Shown: positions 50,375 to 59,821 of the stretch, in pieces
Numbering within the stretch: position 1 is the first letter of the stretch
Layout of the letters: every line of letters starts with the position of its first letter
Origin: CAVRQM01 sp965246915
GTDB lineage: Bacteria > Pseudomonadota > Alphaproteobacteria > Acetobacterales > Acetobacteraceae
Assembly (NCBI GenBank): GCA_965246915.1
Contig: CBDFGB010000008.1
Location: forward strand, 229,706 to 293,705
Reading direction: 5' to 3'
DNA length: 64,000 nucleotides
Translations under genes and position numbers: made by a program
Notes under the pieces: model-generated
Told to the model about the DNA's origin: nothing
What the model saw: only the letters and a program-made list of their open reading frames with translations
Database searches by the model: none

Positions 50375-51933
50375 CGAAGCCACTGATCGTCGCTTTGGAT
50401 TCCGGAACGTCCGTGGTCAAGGCGATCGCCTTCGAGGCGGACGGGACGCAGATCGCGCAAGCGGGTCGGCCCAATGTCTACGACCTCCTTCCCGGCGGCG
50501 GCGTCGAGCAGGACATGGAGCGCACGTTCGGCGACGCGGCGGCAGTCCTTTTGGAACTCGCGGAGAAACTTGCCGGGCGGGAGATCGCGGCACTGGCCGT
50601 CACCGGGCAGGGCGACGGCACATGGCTCGTCGACGAGGGCGGCGAGCCCGTTGGACGCGGCTGGATCTGGCTCGACGCCCGCGGTGCGGGTATCGCCGAG
50701 GAACTGACCGCCTCGGGCGCGGCGCAAGCGGCGTTCGCCTACACCGGCACCGGACTCGCGGCGTGTCAGCAGGTGCCGCAATTGTCGTGGATGCAGCGTC
50801 ACCAACCCGAGTCGATCGCCCGGGCGGCGACAGCGTTTCATCCAAAGGACTTCTTGTACCTACGTCTGACCGGTGTGCGGGCGACGTCGCCGGACGAAGG
50901 CAGCTGCACGTTCGGTGACTTTCGGCTGCGCGCCTATCGAGACGAGGTGCTGACCGCTTATGGGATCCCGGAATTGCGCCGACTGCTTCCGCCGATCCTG
51001 GACGGCACGAAGACCGCGCACCCTCTGACAGAGGTCGCCGCCGCACGCACCGGATTGCGGGCCGGATTGCCGGTCGTGCTGGGCGGACTGGACGTCGTGT
51101 GCTGCGCGCTCGGCTCCGGCATCTACGGCGGCGAGGATGAGGCGGGCGTGGTGATCTTCGGTAGCACGGGGATGCAAATCCGACTCGTCGCAGATGTCGC
51201 TCATGTCGCGCCGTCGCCGCTGCAGACGGGCTACTGTATGCCGTTCCCGGTTCCGGGCCACACGTTGCAGGCACAGACCAACATGGCGTCCACGCTGAAC
51301 ATCGACTGGCTCGCCGGATTGGTGATCGAGGCGGCGGGCCTAGGCGGCGTTACACTCTCGCGTGAGGCGGCGCTGGGGGCACTGAACGCCGGCGTTGCTT
51401 CGGCGCGACCCGGCACGGTCGTCTATCACCCCTACATCTCCACGGCCGGCGAGCGTGGCCCGTTCACCGACGCGGCCGCGCGGGCCTCCATCATGGGTCT
51501 CGATCAGAACGTCCGCCTGATGGATTTCGCGCGCGCAGTTTACGAGGGGCTATGCTTCGCATCGCGCGACTGCTTCTCGGCGATCGGCGGCGCGCCGGAG
51601 ACGGTCATCGTCACCGGCGGCGCGGCGCGCTCGCACATCTTGCGCGACATTCTGGCCGCCGTGCTCGACCGGCCTGTGCGGGCGCCCGCGCAGACCGAGG
51701 CGGGCGCCGCGGGTGCTGCGATGGTCGCTGCCGTGCAGACCGGCCTGTTCGCCGACATGGCGGCCTGCGCCGCCACGTGGACGCGGCCGCGCCTCGGTCC
51801 ACCGGTGGCGCAGGACGCCTGCCTCGCCGCCACGTATGACCGGCTATTCCCGGTCTACCGTGAGGCTATCCAGACCTTGCCGCCGTTGTGGCGGCATCTG
51901 CGCGACGTGCGGGAGACCGTTTATGCCGACTGA
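50371..51933 (+). CDS. FGGY-family kinase, erythritol-kinase (EryA)-like
   Basis: A 520-residue kinase. N-terminal ATPase-fold motif IVALDSGTSVVKAIAFEADG, then AVTGQGDGTWLVDEGGEPVG, PKDFLYLRLTGVRATSPDEG and TGGAARSHILRDILAAVLD. The overall pattern, including the QGDGTWL segment and the ATSPDEGSCTFGDFR loop, is closest to erythritol kinase EryA among characterised kinases I know. It therefore probably phosphorylates a tetritol or similar polyol just imported. The GTG start overlaps the ATPase B stop. The EryA relation is from memory of the family and is the key functional hint for the locus. Confidence 0.8.
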   Translation: MTKPLIVALDSGTSVVKAIAFEADGTQIAQAGRPNVYDLLPGGGVEQDMERTFGDAAAVLLELAEKLAGREIAALAVTGQGDGTWLVDEGGEPVGRGWIWLDARGAGIAEELTASGAAQAAFAYTGTGLAACQQVPQLSWMQRHQPESIARAATAFHPKDFLYLRLTGVRATSPDEGSCTFGDFRLRAYRDEVLTAYGIPELRRLLPPILDGTKTAHPLTEVAAARTGLRAGLPVVLGGLDVVCCALGSGIYGGEDEAGVVIFGSTGMQIRLVADVAHVAPSPLQTGYCMPFPVPGHTLQAQTNMASTLNIDWLAGLVIEAAGLGGVTLSREAALGALNAGVASARPGTVVYHPYISTAGERGPFTDAAARASIMGLDQNVRLMDFARAVYEGLCFASRDCFSAIGGAPETVIVTGGAARSHILRDILAAVLDRPVRAPAQTEAGAAGAAMVAAVQTGLFADMAACAATWTRPRLGPPVAQDACLAATYDRLFPVYREAIQTLPPLWRHLRDVRETVYAD

Positions 51934-52978
51934 AGTGGCCCCGACCGACGTGGCAATCATCGGCGACAATTTCATGCTCCCGGAGAAATTCGAGGCAGCG
52001 ATCGGCGCGGCCTGCGGCGACCACGTCGCGATGCGCAGCATGACGATGCCATGGCCGGACGAGCCGATGGAGCATGGCTATGCGCGCGCCGGAATGGACG
52101 GGCTGAAGGAGTATCAAGGCGACCCCGACGAGATCGTGGCCTTCATCGCGGGCGCGACAGTGCTTGTCACGCAGCTCGCGCCCTTGTCGGCATCGATGAT
52201 GGACCGCCTGCCGGGCCTCAAGCTGGTGGCGGTGTCGCGTGGAGGCCCGGTCAACATCGACATGACGGCCGCGCGCGCACGGGGCATTCGCGTCGTGAAC
52301 ACACCAGGGCGAAACGCCAGCGCGGTGGCGGAATTCGCGATCGGCGCGATCCTGTCCGAGACACGGCTGATCCGCGCCGGACACGAGGCGTTGCGCGCCG
52401 GCACATGGCGCGGCGACCTTTACCGCGCCGACACGACAGGGCGCGAGCTATCGGAAATGACGGTCGGCGTCATCGGCTACGGCGCGATCGGCACGCGCGT
52501 GGTCAAATTGCTCAAGGCATTCGGCTGCCGCATTCTGGTCGCGGACCCGTATGTGCAGATCAGCGCTGCGGATCGCGAAGACGGCGTCCAGCACACGTCG
52601 CTTGAGAACGTGCTGGCAGGCGCTGATGTCATCACATTGCATGCGCGCGTGACGAAGGAGACGACCGGCTTCATCGGGGCGGAACAATTCGCGGCGATGA
52701 AGCCGGGAACAATCTTCGTCAACACAGCGCGCGGGCCGATGGTTGACTACGATGCGCTGTACGAGGCGCTGATTTCCGGCCATCTCGGCGGGGCAATGCT
52801 GGAGACGTTCGCGGTCGAGCCGGTGCCCGCCGACTGGCCGCTCTTGCGGCTGCCGAACGTGACGATCACGCCGCACATCGCCGGTGCATCGGTCAAGACC
52901 GTGACGATTGCCGCCGAGGGGGCGGCCGAGGAGGTCCGTCGTTTCGTCGCTGGCGAGCCGCCGCTCAATCCCTGCTGA
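51923..52978 (+). CDS. D-isomer-specific 2-hydroxyacid dehydrogenase
   Basis: A 351-residue NAD-dependent enzyme. Cofactor loop GYGAIG (185-190); catalytic R270 (NTARGPMVDY), E299 (FAVEPVP) and H318 (ITPHIAGAS). It resembles phosphoglycerate-dehydrogenase-like proteins often found in sugar-kinase operons with class II aldolases. The substrate may be a phosphorylated sugar acid rather than glycerate. It overlaps the kinase gene by 11 bases. Distinct from the other hydroxyacid dehydrogenase at 14410. Confidence 0.84.
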   Translation: MPTEVAPTDVAIIGDNFMLPEKFEAAIGAACGDHVAMRSMTMPWPDEPMEHGYARAGMDGLKEYQGDPDEIVAFIAGATVLVTQLAPLSASMMDRLPGLKLVAVSRGGPVNIDMTAARARGIRVVNTPGRNASAVAEFAIGAILSETRLIRAGHEALRAGTWRGDLYRADTTGRELSEMTVGVIGYGAIGTRVVKLLKAFGCRILVADPYVQISAADREDGVQHTSLENVLAGADVITLHARVTKETTGFIGAEQFAAMKPGTIFVNTARGPMVDYDALYEALISGHLGGAMLETFAVEPVPADWPLLRLPNVTITPHIAGASVKTVTIAAEGAAEEVRRFVAGEPPLNPC

Positions 52979-52982
52979 CACC

Positions 52983-53984
52983 GTGCGCGACGATCCACAA
53001 TTTGCCGCGCTGACGTCCTACGCGGCGAAAATCGGCGCGGACCGGACGCTTGTGCAAGGGGCGGGTGGCAACGTCTCGCTGAAACGTGCCGGCGTGCTGT
53101 GGGTCAAGGCGTCCGGCACTTGGCTCGCAGAGGCGCAGCGACGCGACATCATGGTGCCTGTTCGTATCGATCAGCTCCTGACTGAGCTTGACGACAACGC
53201 GGCCGAAGACGTGGCGCGGCATGTTGTCGACAAGGACAATCCGTCCGGGCTGCGTCCGTCCATCGAGACGACGATGCATGCCGCCCTGCCGCATCCGATC
53301 GTGGTGCACGTGCATTGCGTGAACACGATGGCTTGGGCGGCGCGCGGCGATGCCGAGGCGGCAATCGCGCCGTTGCTCGTCGGTCTTCGTTGGATCTTCG
53401 TGCCCTATGTGCGGCCCGGCGCGCCACTCACCCGGTGGATCCTGTCGCGCAAGAACGCCGAGACGGACGTAATCGTCCTCGGCAACCACGGTCTGGTCGT
53501 GGGCGGCGCGGACACGCGCGCGGCCGAGGCGCTGCTGGCCGATGTGTGTCGCCGCCTGCGACGATGGCCTCGCGTGGCGCCGAAGCCCGATATGGCGCGA
53601 CTGACCGACGTCGCGGCCGACACCGGCTATGTCGTCGCTGGCGACCCGCTTGCCCACGGTATCGCGACCGACCCGAAGACGTTGCTGGTGGCGAGATCCG
53701 GCTCCCTGTATCCGGACCACGTGATCTTCCTCGGCCCCGGCATCACCGTCTGGCCCGATCGGCCCCCCGCTCGCCGACCCGCGCCGCTGCTGGCCGTTCC
53801 CGGCGCGGGCGTGTTGCTGCCGCGTGGCGCCTCGGCGGGCGCTGTGGCGCTGGCCGGCTGCCTCGCCGATGTCGCCGCGCGCATCGAGCCCGACGAACCA
53901 CTGGTCGCGCTCACCGCGGCTCAGGAGGCCGAGTTGCTCGGCTGGGACGCGGAGAAATACCGGCAGAGTCTCGACCGGCCATGA
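52983..53984 (+). CDS. Class II aldolase/adducin-family protein
   Basis: A 333-residue zinc-aldolase-like protein: GAGGNVSLK (26-34) and VKASGTWLAE at the phosphate-binding end. The metal ligands are H109 and H111 (VVHVHCVN) and H169 (LGNHGLVVGG), and E95 (SIETTMH) is a likely catalytic Glu. The C-terminal about 110 residues extend beyond the 215-residue FucA-like core, as in RhaD-type proteins. Expected reaction: cleavage, epimerisation or decarboxylation of a phosphorylated ketose or ketoacid. GTG start at 52983, four bases after the dehydrogenase stop. Confidence 0.82.
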   Translation: MRDDPQFAALTSYAAKIGADRTLVQGAGGNVSLKRAGVLWVKASGTWLAEAQRRDIMVPVRIDQLLTELDDNAAEDVARHVVDKDNPSGLRPSIETTMHAALPHPIVVHVHCVNTMAWAARGDAEAAIAPLLVGLRWIFVPYVRPGAPLTRWILSRKNAETDVIVLGNHGLVVGGADTRAAEALLADVCRRLRRWPRVAPKPDMARLTDVAADTGYVVAGDPLAHGIATDPKTLLVARSGSLYPDHVIFLGPGITVWPDRPPARRPAPLLAVPGAGVLLPRGASAGAVALAGCLADVAARIEPDEPLVALTAAQEAELLGWDAEKYRQSLDRP

Positions 53985-55219
53985 CCGGCGTCGCGATTGG
54001 CCTGGACCTCGGCACGTCGGGAGTGCGCGCCGCCCTTGTGGACGAGGCCGGCGAGTGCGTCTGCTTCACCGCCCAGCCAATCACCGCCGAGGCGCGGCGA
54101 CGCCCGCAGGCGTGGTGGGATGCGGCCAGGCAGGCGCTCGCCGCGCTGCGCGTGAAGGCGGCGCTCTCGGGCGTACGGGCCATCGCGGTCGACGGCACGT
54201 CGGGCACCGTGCTGCCGATCGACGCGCAAGGGCGGCCGCTCGCCGAGGCCAGCCTTTACTCCGATCGGGCCGACGAAGGTTCGGTTGCCGCCGTGGCGCA
54301 TGTCGCGACCGCGGACAGCGCCGCGCGCGGGGCGACATCCCCGCTCGCGCGGATGCTGGCTTGGCGCGACTTGCCGGGTTTCGCACGCGCGCTGCACGAA
54401 GCGGACTGGCTCACCGGAAAGCTGCATGGCGGCTTTGACACGACCGACGGCAACAACGCGCTGAAAACCGGCTTCGATCCTCGTATCGATATCTGGCCAC
54501 AATGGGTTCTTGGGTTGACGGAGGCGAAATTGCCGCGCGTGACGCAGGCCGGGACCGCACTCGGGCCGCTGCTTCCCGACATGGCCGACGAGTTTGGCCT
54601 CGCCCGTGCGACGATCGTCGTGTCCGGCACGACCGACGGGTGCGCCGCGTTCCTGGCGACGGGCGCTGCCGAGACGGGGGACGCCGTGACGTCGCTCGGT
54701 TCCACCGTGACGCTCAAACTATTGTCAGATGCGCCGGTCTTCGCGCCGCACTACGGCGTCTACAGCCATCTCGTGCGGGGGCGCTGGCTCGCCGGAGGCG
54801 CGTCCAACTCCGGCGGCGCCGCCCTGCGACGGCATTTCGACCCCGAAAGCCTGGCGCGGCTGAGCCAGCGAATCGACGGAGCGATCGACAGCCCGCTCGA
54901 CTACTACCCCCTGCCCGCGCCGGGGGAGCGGTTTCCGCTGGCCGACCCCGCGCTCGCGCCGCGTGAAACGCCCCGCCCGGAGGACGACGCCCTGTTCCTT
55001 CACGGTTTGCTGCAGGGCGTGTCTCGGATCGAGGCGCTGGGCTACCGCCGCCTGACGGAATTGGGCGCATCGCCACCCCGCAGCGTGCGCACCGTCGGCG
55101 GCGGCGCGCGCAATCCCGCCTGGACCGCGATCCGCGCGCGCCAGTTGGGCGTACCCATGATGCCGCCGCGTTCCGAGGAGGCCGCCGTCGGCACGGCGCG
55201 GCTCGCGTTGTCGGCATGA
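53981..55219 (+). CDS. FGGY-family kinase, D-ribulose-kinase-like
   Basis: A 412-residue kinase, clearly shorter than standard FGGY kinases (about 500). GLDLGTSGVRAALVDEAGE, AIAVDGTSGTVLPIDAQGR, TDGNNALKTGFDP, VTSLGSTVTLKLLSDAPVF and GGASNSGGAALRRHF are the pattern of the short cyanobacterial/plant D-ribulose kinases. The product would be D-ribulose 5-phosphate. This is the second sugar kinase of the operon and very different from the EryA-like one. ATGA overlaps at both ends couple it to the aldolase and HAD genes. Confidence 0.8.
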   Translation: MTGVAIGLDLGTSGVRAALVDEAGECVCFTAQPITAEARRRPQAWWDAARQALAALRVKAALSGVRAIAVDGTSGTVLPIDAQGRPLAEASLYSDRADEGSVAAVAHVATADSAARGATSPLARMLAWRDLPGFARALHEADWLTGKLHGGFDTTDGNNALKTGFDPRIDIWPQWVLGLTEAKLPRVTQAGTALGPLLPDMADEFGLARATIVVSGTTDGCAAFLATGAAETGDAVTSLGSTVTLKLLSDAPVFAPHYGVYSHLVRGRWLAGGASNSGGAALRRHFDPESLARLSQRIDGAIDSPLDYYPLPAPGERFPLADPALAPRETPRPEDDALFLHGLLQGVSRIEALGYRRLTELGASPPRSVRTVGGGARNPAWTAIRARQLGVPMMPPRSEEAAVGTARLALSA

Positions 55220-56061
55220 GGCGCGCGGCCTGCATGCTCGATCTACTGGACGATGCCGATGTCCTTCTCGTCGACCAGTTCGGCACCCTCCACGACGGCA
55301 CCGTGACCTATCCCGGCGCCGTCGAGGCGTTGCGGGCGCTGCGGCGGGCCGGCGTCGTGGTGGCATTGCTGTCGAACAGCGGAAAACGGGTCGACCGCAA
55401 TACGGAACGACTCGACGGCCTCGGCATCACGCCGGATTGCTACGATCTGTCGATGACCTCGGGCGAACTGGGCTGGCGCATGCTGCGCGACGGCGGGATC
55501 CCAAGCGTGCGCGGGGCGACGCGGGCGCTGCTGCTGGCGCGTGGCGGCGATCTGTTGCTCGACGGCACGGGCATCGAGCAAGTCACCGATGTCGAGCGGG
55601 CGCGGTTCGTGGTGATCGCCGGCAGCGAGGGCGATCTGCGGCCCATGTCGGAGTATGAGGCGATCCTCGCGCCGGCCGCGCGGCTGGGCCTGCCGGCAGT
55701 GTGTTTGAACCCTGATCGAAAGATGCTGACGCCGACCGGACTGCAGTTCGGCACGGGCCGCATCGCCGAGACCTATCAGGCGCTGGGCGGCGAGGTCGCC
55801 TGGGTGGGCAAGCCATATCAGGACGTCTACGAAGCGGTCCTTTCCGCGTTGGGAGCGCCGGACCGTGCGCGCGTGGCGGGTGTTGGCGACAGCGTTGAGC
55901 ACGACATTGCCGGCGCAAAGACGGCCGGCGGTCAAGGCTGGCTGTTGCGCACCGGGATCATCTACGGTGCGGACGACGAGGAGATCGACGCCGAGTGCAG
56001 GCGCTTCGGCGTGTCGCCCGACGTGCTGCTGGAGAGATTTGGGGAGGCTCCGCGATCTTGA
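55216..56061 (+). CDS. HAD-superfamily (class IIA-like) hydrolase
   Basis: A 281-residue protein: motif I VDQFGTLHDG (about 19-28), motif II LLSNSGKRVDRN, and GKPYQDVYEAVLSALG plus GDSVEHDIAGAKTAGGQGW as motifs III and IV. The second Asp of the usual DxD motif I is Phe here, which I recall as a feature of this IIA subgroup, so phosphatase activity should not be assumed. Last gene of the polyol operon. It may remove a phosphate from, or repair, a side product of the two kinases. Confidence 0.78.
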   Translation: MRRAACMLDLLDDADVLLVDQFGTLHDGTVTYPGAVEALRALRRAGVVVALLSNSGKRVDRNTERLDGLGITPDCYDLSMTSGELGWRMLRDGGIPSVRGATRALLLARGGDLLLDGTGIEQVTDVERARFVVIAGSEGDLRPMSEYEAILAPAARLGLPAVCLNPDRKMLTPTGLQFGTGRIAETYQALGGEVAWVGKPYQDVYEAVLSALGAPDRARVAGVGDSVEHDIAGAKTAGGQGWLLRTGIIYGADDEEIDAECRRFGVSPDVLLERFGEAPRS

Positions 56062-56350
56062 AGGCACGTAGACGCGTCATCAGGGCGGGTCACGGGCAAT
56101 CTCGACCGGATGGAGGGAGCATCCCATGCAGCGCATGGTGCTTGGCGTAGAGGCTGACGACGTCCCGCGCGACGCGGAGTGCCCCTTGCGACTCGCGTCG
56201 CGATCCTCGCCGAGATCGCCGACTAAGCGCTTTTCCGATAGCGCGAATCGCCGAGTCAGGCGGGACTTTCAACTGCTTGACGCACGATCCCGATCTTCAT
56301 TCCAACGCCACCACGGCCTAAAGATCCGTCGTGACCGGCGCTCTTGCCAC
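56062..56350. other. Intergenic between convergent genes, no gene recognised
   Basis: About 290 bases between the HAD gene (+) and the permease gene (-). A minus-strand frame at about 56302-56256 starts MKIGIVRQAVESPA but stops at once. It could be the relic of a gene start; I cannot assign it. Confidence 0.35.
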
Positions 56351-57181
56351 TCACTTTCCTCCTGCGAACGCATGCAGCCCGGACAGCAGCGACTTGTGGA
56401 ACACCACGGCAAGCAGCACGGTCGGCAGCGACAGCAACAGTCCTGCCGCCGCCATGTGGCCGTATTCCGGGTTCATGCCGTTGGCTAGAAACCCCGCGAC
56501 CTGCACCGGAAAGGTGATGTTCGACGAGGTGATCACGAACGCGATAAAAAATTCGTTCCACGTCAGGATGGTCACGAGCAATCCGGCGGCAGCAATCGAC
56601 GACCGCGTGATCGGCAGCACCACATGCCAGAATGCGCCCCAGCGCGTGCAGCCATCCAGCCGGGCGGCCTCCTCCGCGTCTTCCGGCAGGCCGCGCAGAT
56701 AGGCGAGCATGATCCAGCTCGTGAGCGGCAGGTTGATTGCCGTATACAGCAGGATCAGCCCCAGTTCGGTGTTCAGCAGCTGCGTTCGCAGAAGCAGGAA
56801 ATAGAACGGCATGATCAATGCGGCCGGGGGCATCATGCGGGTGGAAATGATCCAGCTCTCGATCTGCCGATTGGCTTTCGTGTGGAAGCGTGACAGAGCA
56901 TAGGCCATCAGCGGCCCAAAGATGAGAGCGAAGGCGACCGATACGACGACCACACGGATGCTGCGGTTCAGTGCCTCGAAATCGAGGTTGTCCCAGACCC
57001 ATTGCACGTTCTCGAGCGTCAACGGATCCGGAAACCACACCGGACTCTCGGACTGGATCTGGACCTTATATTTGAATGTCGTGTTGACCAGCCAATACAG
57101 TGGCAGCAGCCAGATCAGGAGGAACGCGCCAAGGGCGGTCCGACCGATCAAGAGGTCGCCGCGAAAACGCTTACGGCTCAT
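56351..57181 (-). CDS. Second carbohydrate ABC importer, permease (MalG type)
   Basis: A 276-residue membrane protein with about six hydrophobic segments. The ATPase-contact loop is GLPEDAEEAARLDGCTRWGA FWHVVLPITR, and WFPDPLTLENVQWVWDNLDF is the typical periplasmic loop of this class. ATGA overlap with the partner permease at 57178. No ATPase gene belongs to this set. Confidence 0.87.
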   Translation of the reverse strand: MSRKRFRGDLLIGRTALGAFLLIWLLPLYWLVNTTFKYKVQIQSESPVWFPDPLTLENVQWVWDNLDFEALNRSIRVVVVSVAFALIFGPLMAYALSRFHTKANRQIESWIISTRMMPPAALIMPFYFLLLRTQLLNTELGLILLYTAINLPLTSWIMLAYLRGLPEDAEEAARLDGCTRWGAFWHVVLPITRSSIAAAGLLVTILTWNEFFIAFVITSSNITFPVQVAGFLANGMNPEYGHMAAAGLLLSLPTVLLAVVFHKSLLSGLHAFAGGK

Positions 57182-58113
57182 CGATAGACCTGCGTGTCCC
57201 AGCGGGCGACCTTCAGCCAGACCGCCGTGCTGATCAGCCCGAGTGCCAACGTGATGACCCCGGCCGCCGCCGCCACGGACACCTGCGAGCTTTCGGAGAT
57301 ACCGATCTTGTAGATGAACAGCGACAAGTCGACCGTCGCGTTGCCCGGTCCGCCATTGGTCAGCAATTGTGTTGCCGCGAACACCTGACTGCACAGGATG
57401 AACTCGAAGATCGCAGCGACCGCGAGCAACGGCCGCAACAGCGGAAGGTGGATGTGCCAGATCGTCTGCCAGAAGCTCGCGCCATCGATCTTTGCGGCCT
57501 CAACCGGCTCGACCGGCAGGCTTTTCAATCCGCCAAGCAGGAGGATCACGGCGAGCGGCGACCATTGCCACGTTTGCACGAAAATAACCGTGCCGAGCGC
57601 GCTGGTCGGCGTCGCGGTCATCGCGATGAGCTCGCCCGTGAACACCTCGATCACCTGCGGCACCGGACCATACAGGGGGTCGAGCATGAGGCTGAAGATC
57701 AGCGCCATCGCAACCGGTGATACCGCGAGCGGGATGAGCACCATGACGGTGATGAGCCCCGACAGCTTGCCGGCGTAGAGGTGGATCAAATAGGCGATCA
57801 GCAATCCGACACCAACAGCAAGGAACGTTGAGCCGAACGAGATTAGCAGCGTGACACGCAGCGCGCTGAGGCCGTTCTCGCTCCCGAGAACCTGAATATA
57901 ATTGTCGAGCCCGACGAACGACACCGTCCGGTTCGGGAGCGCCACATCGATGTTAACCAGAGAGAGATAGACCGCATAGACGAACGGCGGAAACGACAAC
58001 ACCAGCAGCAGCAGGAAGCCGGGCATCGGCACCAGCCAGCGCGACCGCCACCAACCGCGCGAAGGCGATACGTGACGCGACGCGGAGGTGTGGATGGAGA
58101 GGGCGCTGCTCAA
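57178..58113 (-). CDS. Second carbohydrate ABC importer, permease (MalF type)
   Basis: About 311 residues with six membrane segments after a short basic N-terminus. EAA-type loop SLPVEPVEAAKIDGASFWQT and FAATQLLTNGGPGNATVDLS are typical. The start is uncertain: a TTG at 58113 has an excellent GGAGG nine bases upstream and is preferred; an ATG at 58149 is the alternative. The frame remains open to 58284, but that part overlaps the repeat and the binding-protein gene. Confidence 0.83.
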   Translation of the reverse strand: MSSALSIHTSASRHVSPSRGWWRSRWLVPMPGFLLLLVLSFPPFVYAVYLSLVNIDVALPNRTVSFVGLDNYIQVLGSENGLSALRVTLLISFGSTFLAVGVGLLIAYLIHLYAGKLSGLITVMVLIPLAVSPVAMALIFSLMLDPLYGPVPQVIEVFTGELIAMTATPTSALGTVIFVQTWQWSPLAVILLLGGLKSLPVEPVEAAKIDGASFWQTIWHIHLPLLRPLLAVAAIFEFILCSQVFAATQLLTNGGPGNATVDLSLFIYKIGISESSQVSVAAAAGVITLALGLISTAVWLKVARWDTQVYR

Positions 58114-58151
58114 TGGCCGTAACCTCCACCCACGTGTCGCGTGCGACATGC

Positions 58152-58225
58152 CCACCACCCCGTCCCTCCCCGCCACGGTGAGGAAGCAGGCTCCTCTCCC
58201 TCCCCCGCTTGGGGAGGGACGGGGT
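58152..58225. repeat. GC-rich palindromic intergenic repeat
   Basis: CCACCCCGTCCCTCCCC on the left (58153-58169, allowing one interrupting base) is complementary to GGGGAGGGACGGGGTGG on the right (58208-58224). Inside the right part, CCCTCCCC/GGGGAGGG (58196-58203, 58208-58215) forms a tight four-base-loop hairpin. CTCCTCTCCCTCCCCCGCTTGGGGAGGG-type elements are widespread between alphaproteobacterial genes. It lies between the binding-protein and permease genes and could attenuate permease expression. Confidence 0.65.
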
Positions 58226-58237
58226 GGGAGCGGTAGG

Positions 58238-59605
58238 TCACTCCCCGAACAGTTCCTTATACTGCCGTGGTTTACCTGCGACATCCTGTGCCTTGAAGCG
58301 TTCGGTCGTCTCGGCCGCGGCCGCCGTCAGCGCGTCCTTGGCCGACTTGCTGCCCGTAAAGACCGTCTCGATCTGTGCTCCGATGATGTCGCCCATCTCC
58401 CGCCATTGCGGGATCAGCGGCCGGTATTGCGACTTGGTGATCGCCTGCCCGTCGCTGACAGCCTTGATGTAGCCGGCATCCAGCTTGCTTTTCAGAAGCT
58501 CGGACTGATTGATAGACTTGCGGTCCTCGTTGCCGATCCCCTTGTCGGTGCGCGCAAACTCCATCTGCTGCGAGGTCGCCCACTGCAGAAACGCCGAGGC
58601 GGCATCAAATTCCTTGCTGCCGGCCGCGACGCTCGAGGCGACCGCGAGGCCAATCGAGTAGTTAGCGGGAAAGGCACCCTTCGGGCCGGCCGGAACAACG
58701 GAGTAGCCGATCTTGCCGACCACGCTCGACTGTTTCGGATCGTTAAAAGTCGGATAGAACGCAGTGCTCTCGATGGTCATCGCCACACGGCCCGCCGCGA
58801 ACGACGAGGACACCTGCGGCCAGCCCCAAGTGCCCGAACCCGGGGGCGCCGAATCACGGATCAGCTTGGAGTAATGCTCGGTCCCCTCGATGGCGGCCGG
58901 GCTGTCGAACATCGGCTTCATGGTTGGATCGAGGAAGTCGCCGCCGTAGCTGCGCAACCACTCGGTCCAGGTATAGACGTTCATGCCCTCGCCGCGCAGG
59001 CCGCGCAGCGCGATTCCGAATGTCTTCGGCGGCTGCTTCAGCTTGGCCGCCGCAGCCTCGAGCTCATCCAGCGTTTTCGGCGCCGCGAGGTTGGCCGCCT
59101 GGAACAGATCGGTGCGATAATACAGGATCGTCACCTCGGCATAGATCGGCAGCCCATACAGCTTGTTGTCCCAAGTATACGTGCCCTTCAGGCCGTCGAA
59201 CACGTCGTCGAGCTTGTAGGCGGGCTTGATGCTGGAATCGAGTGCCCGGACCCATTCGTTGGAGGCAAACAGCGGGATATAGTTGTTGTCCAAGCAATAC
59301 AACTGAAAACCACCAGCCTTGTTGGCGGCGTCGGCCACGATACGGCTACGCAGGTCATTTTCCGGGTAGTTGGTGAACACGATCTTTGCGCCGGTGTGCT
59401 GCTCGAACATCGCCTGGTGGCCTTGGATGAAGTCCATGGCCGGCAGCCGCCGACAGGCGACATTGAGCGTGACGCCCGCGAACGCGCCCGGGGCGGCGAA
59501 CTCGGACAACGCCGTCTTCACGGCGGCTTCGTAGTCCTCCGCACGCAAAGGGCCGGCGGACAACGCCAGCATGCACACAGATGCAGCCATCAGGACGCGC
59601 TTCAT
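58238..59605 (-). CDS. Second carbohydrate ABC importer, solute-binding protein
   Basis: A 455-residue exported receptor. Signal peptide residues 1-22 (MKRVLMAASVCMLALSAG, cleaved after LRA). Mature motifs include FIQGHQAMFEQHTGAKIVFT, LYGLPIYAEVTILYYRTDLF and SFAAGRVAMTIESTAFYPTF. The ATG at 59605 follows AAGGAGGAACG. First gene of a receptor-permease-permease set on the minus strand. Divergent from the epimerase gene at 59822. Confidence 0.87.
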   Translation of the reverse strand: MKRVLMAASVCMLALSAGPLRAEDYEAAVKTALSEFAAPGAFAGVTLNVACRRLPAMDFIQGHQAMFEQHTGAKIVFTNYPENDLRSRIVADAANKAGGFQLYCLDNNYIPLFASNEWVRALDSSIKPAYKLDDVFDGLKGTYTWDNKLYGLPIYAEVTILYYRTDLFQAANLAAPKTLDELEAAAAKLKQPPKTFGIALRGLRGEGMNVYTWTEWLRSYGGDFLDPTMKPMFDSPAAIEGTEHYSKLIRDSAPPGSGTWGWPQVSSSFAAGRVAMTIESTAFYPTFNDPKQSSVVGKIGYSVVPAGPKGAFPANYSIGLAVASSVAAGSKEFDAASAFLQWATSQQMEFARTDKGIGNEDRKSINQSELLKSKLDAGYIKAVSDGQAITKSQYRPLIPQWREMGDIIGAQIETVFTGSKSAKDALTAAAAETTERFKAQDVAGKPRQYKELFGE

Positions 59606-59821
59606 CGTTCCTCCTTCGGGGCCGCTCATGCGGCGCTGTGTTCATTCGGCGATCCGGGTTTACATCCGGTTCTCGCACAAACGTTATCTCACGAAGACAT
59701 CTGATCCGCAAGCGGTGAACCGTTCTTCGCTCCGGTTCGATGCCACTTTGCGGGCTTGGCCAGCGCGAGTTCAGATGCTCCAAGGCCTGGGACGCAACAG
59801 GGTAGCAAGGGGGGATTTGCC

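Noticed and set aside
48956..50383. A 475-codon open frame on the minus strand
   Set aside because: Antisense to the two ATPase genes whose Walker and signature motifs are unambiguous.
55216..56061. HAD protein judged defective because motif I lacks the second Asp
   Set aside because: DxW/F-G type motif I is, as far as I recall, normal for this HAD-IIA subgroup, so it is not a sign of decay.
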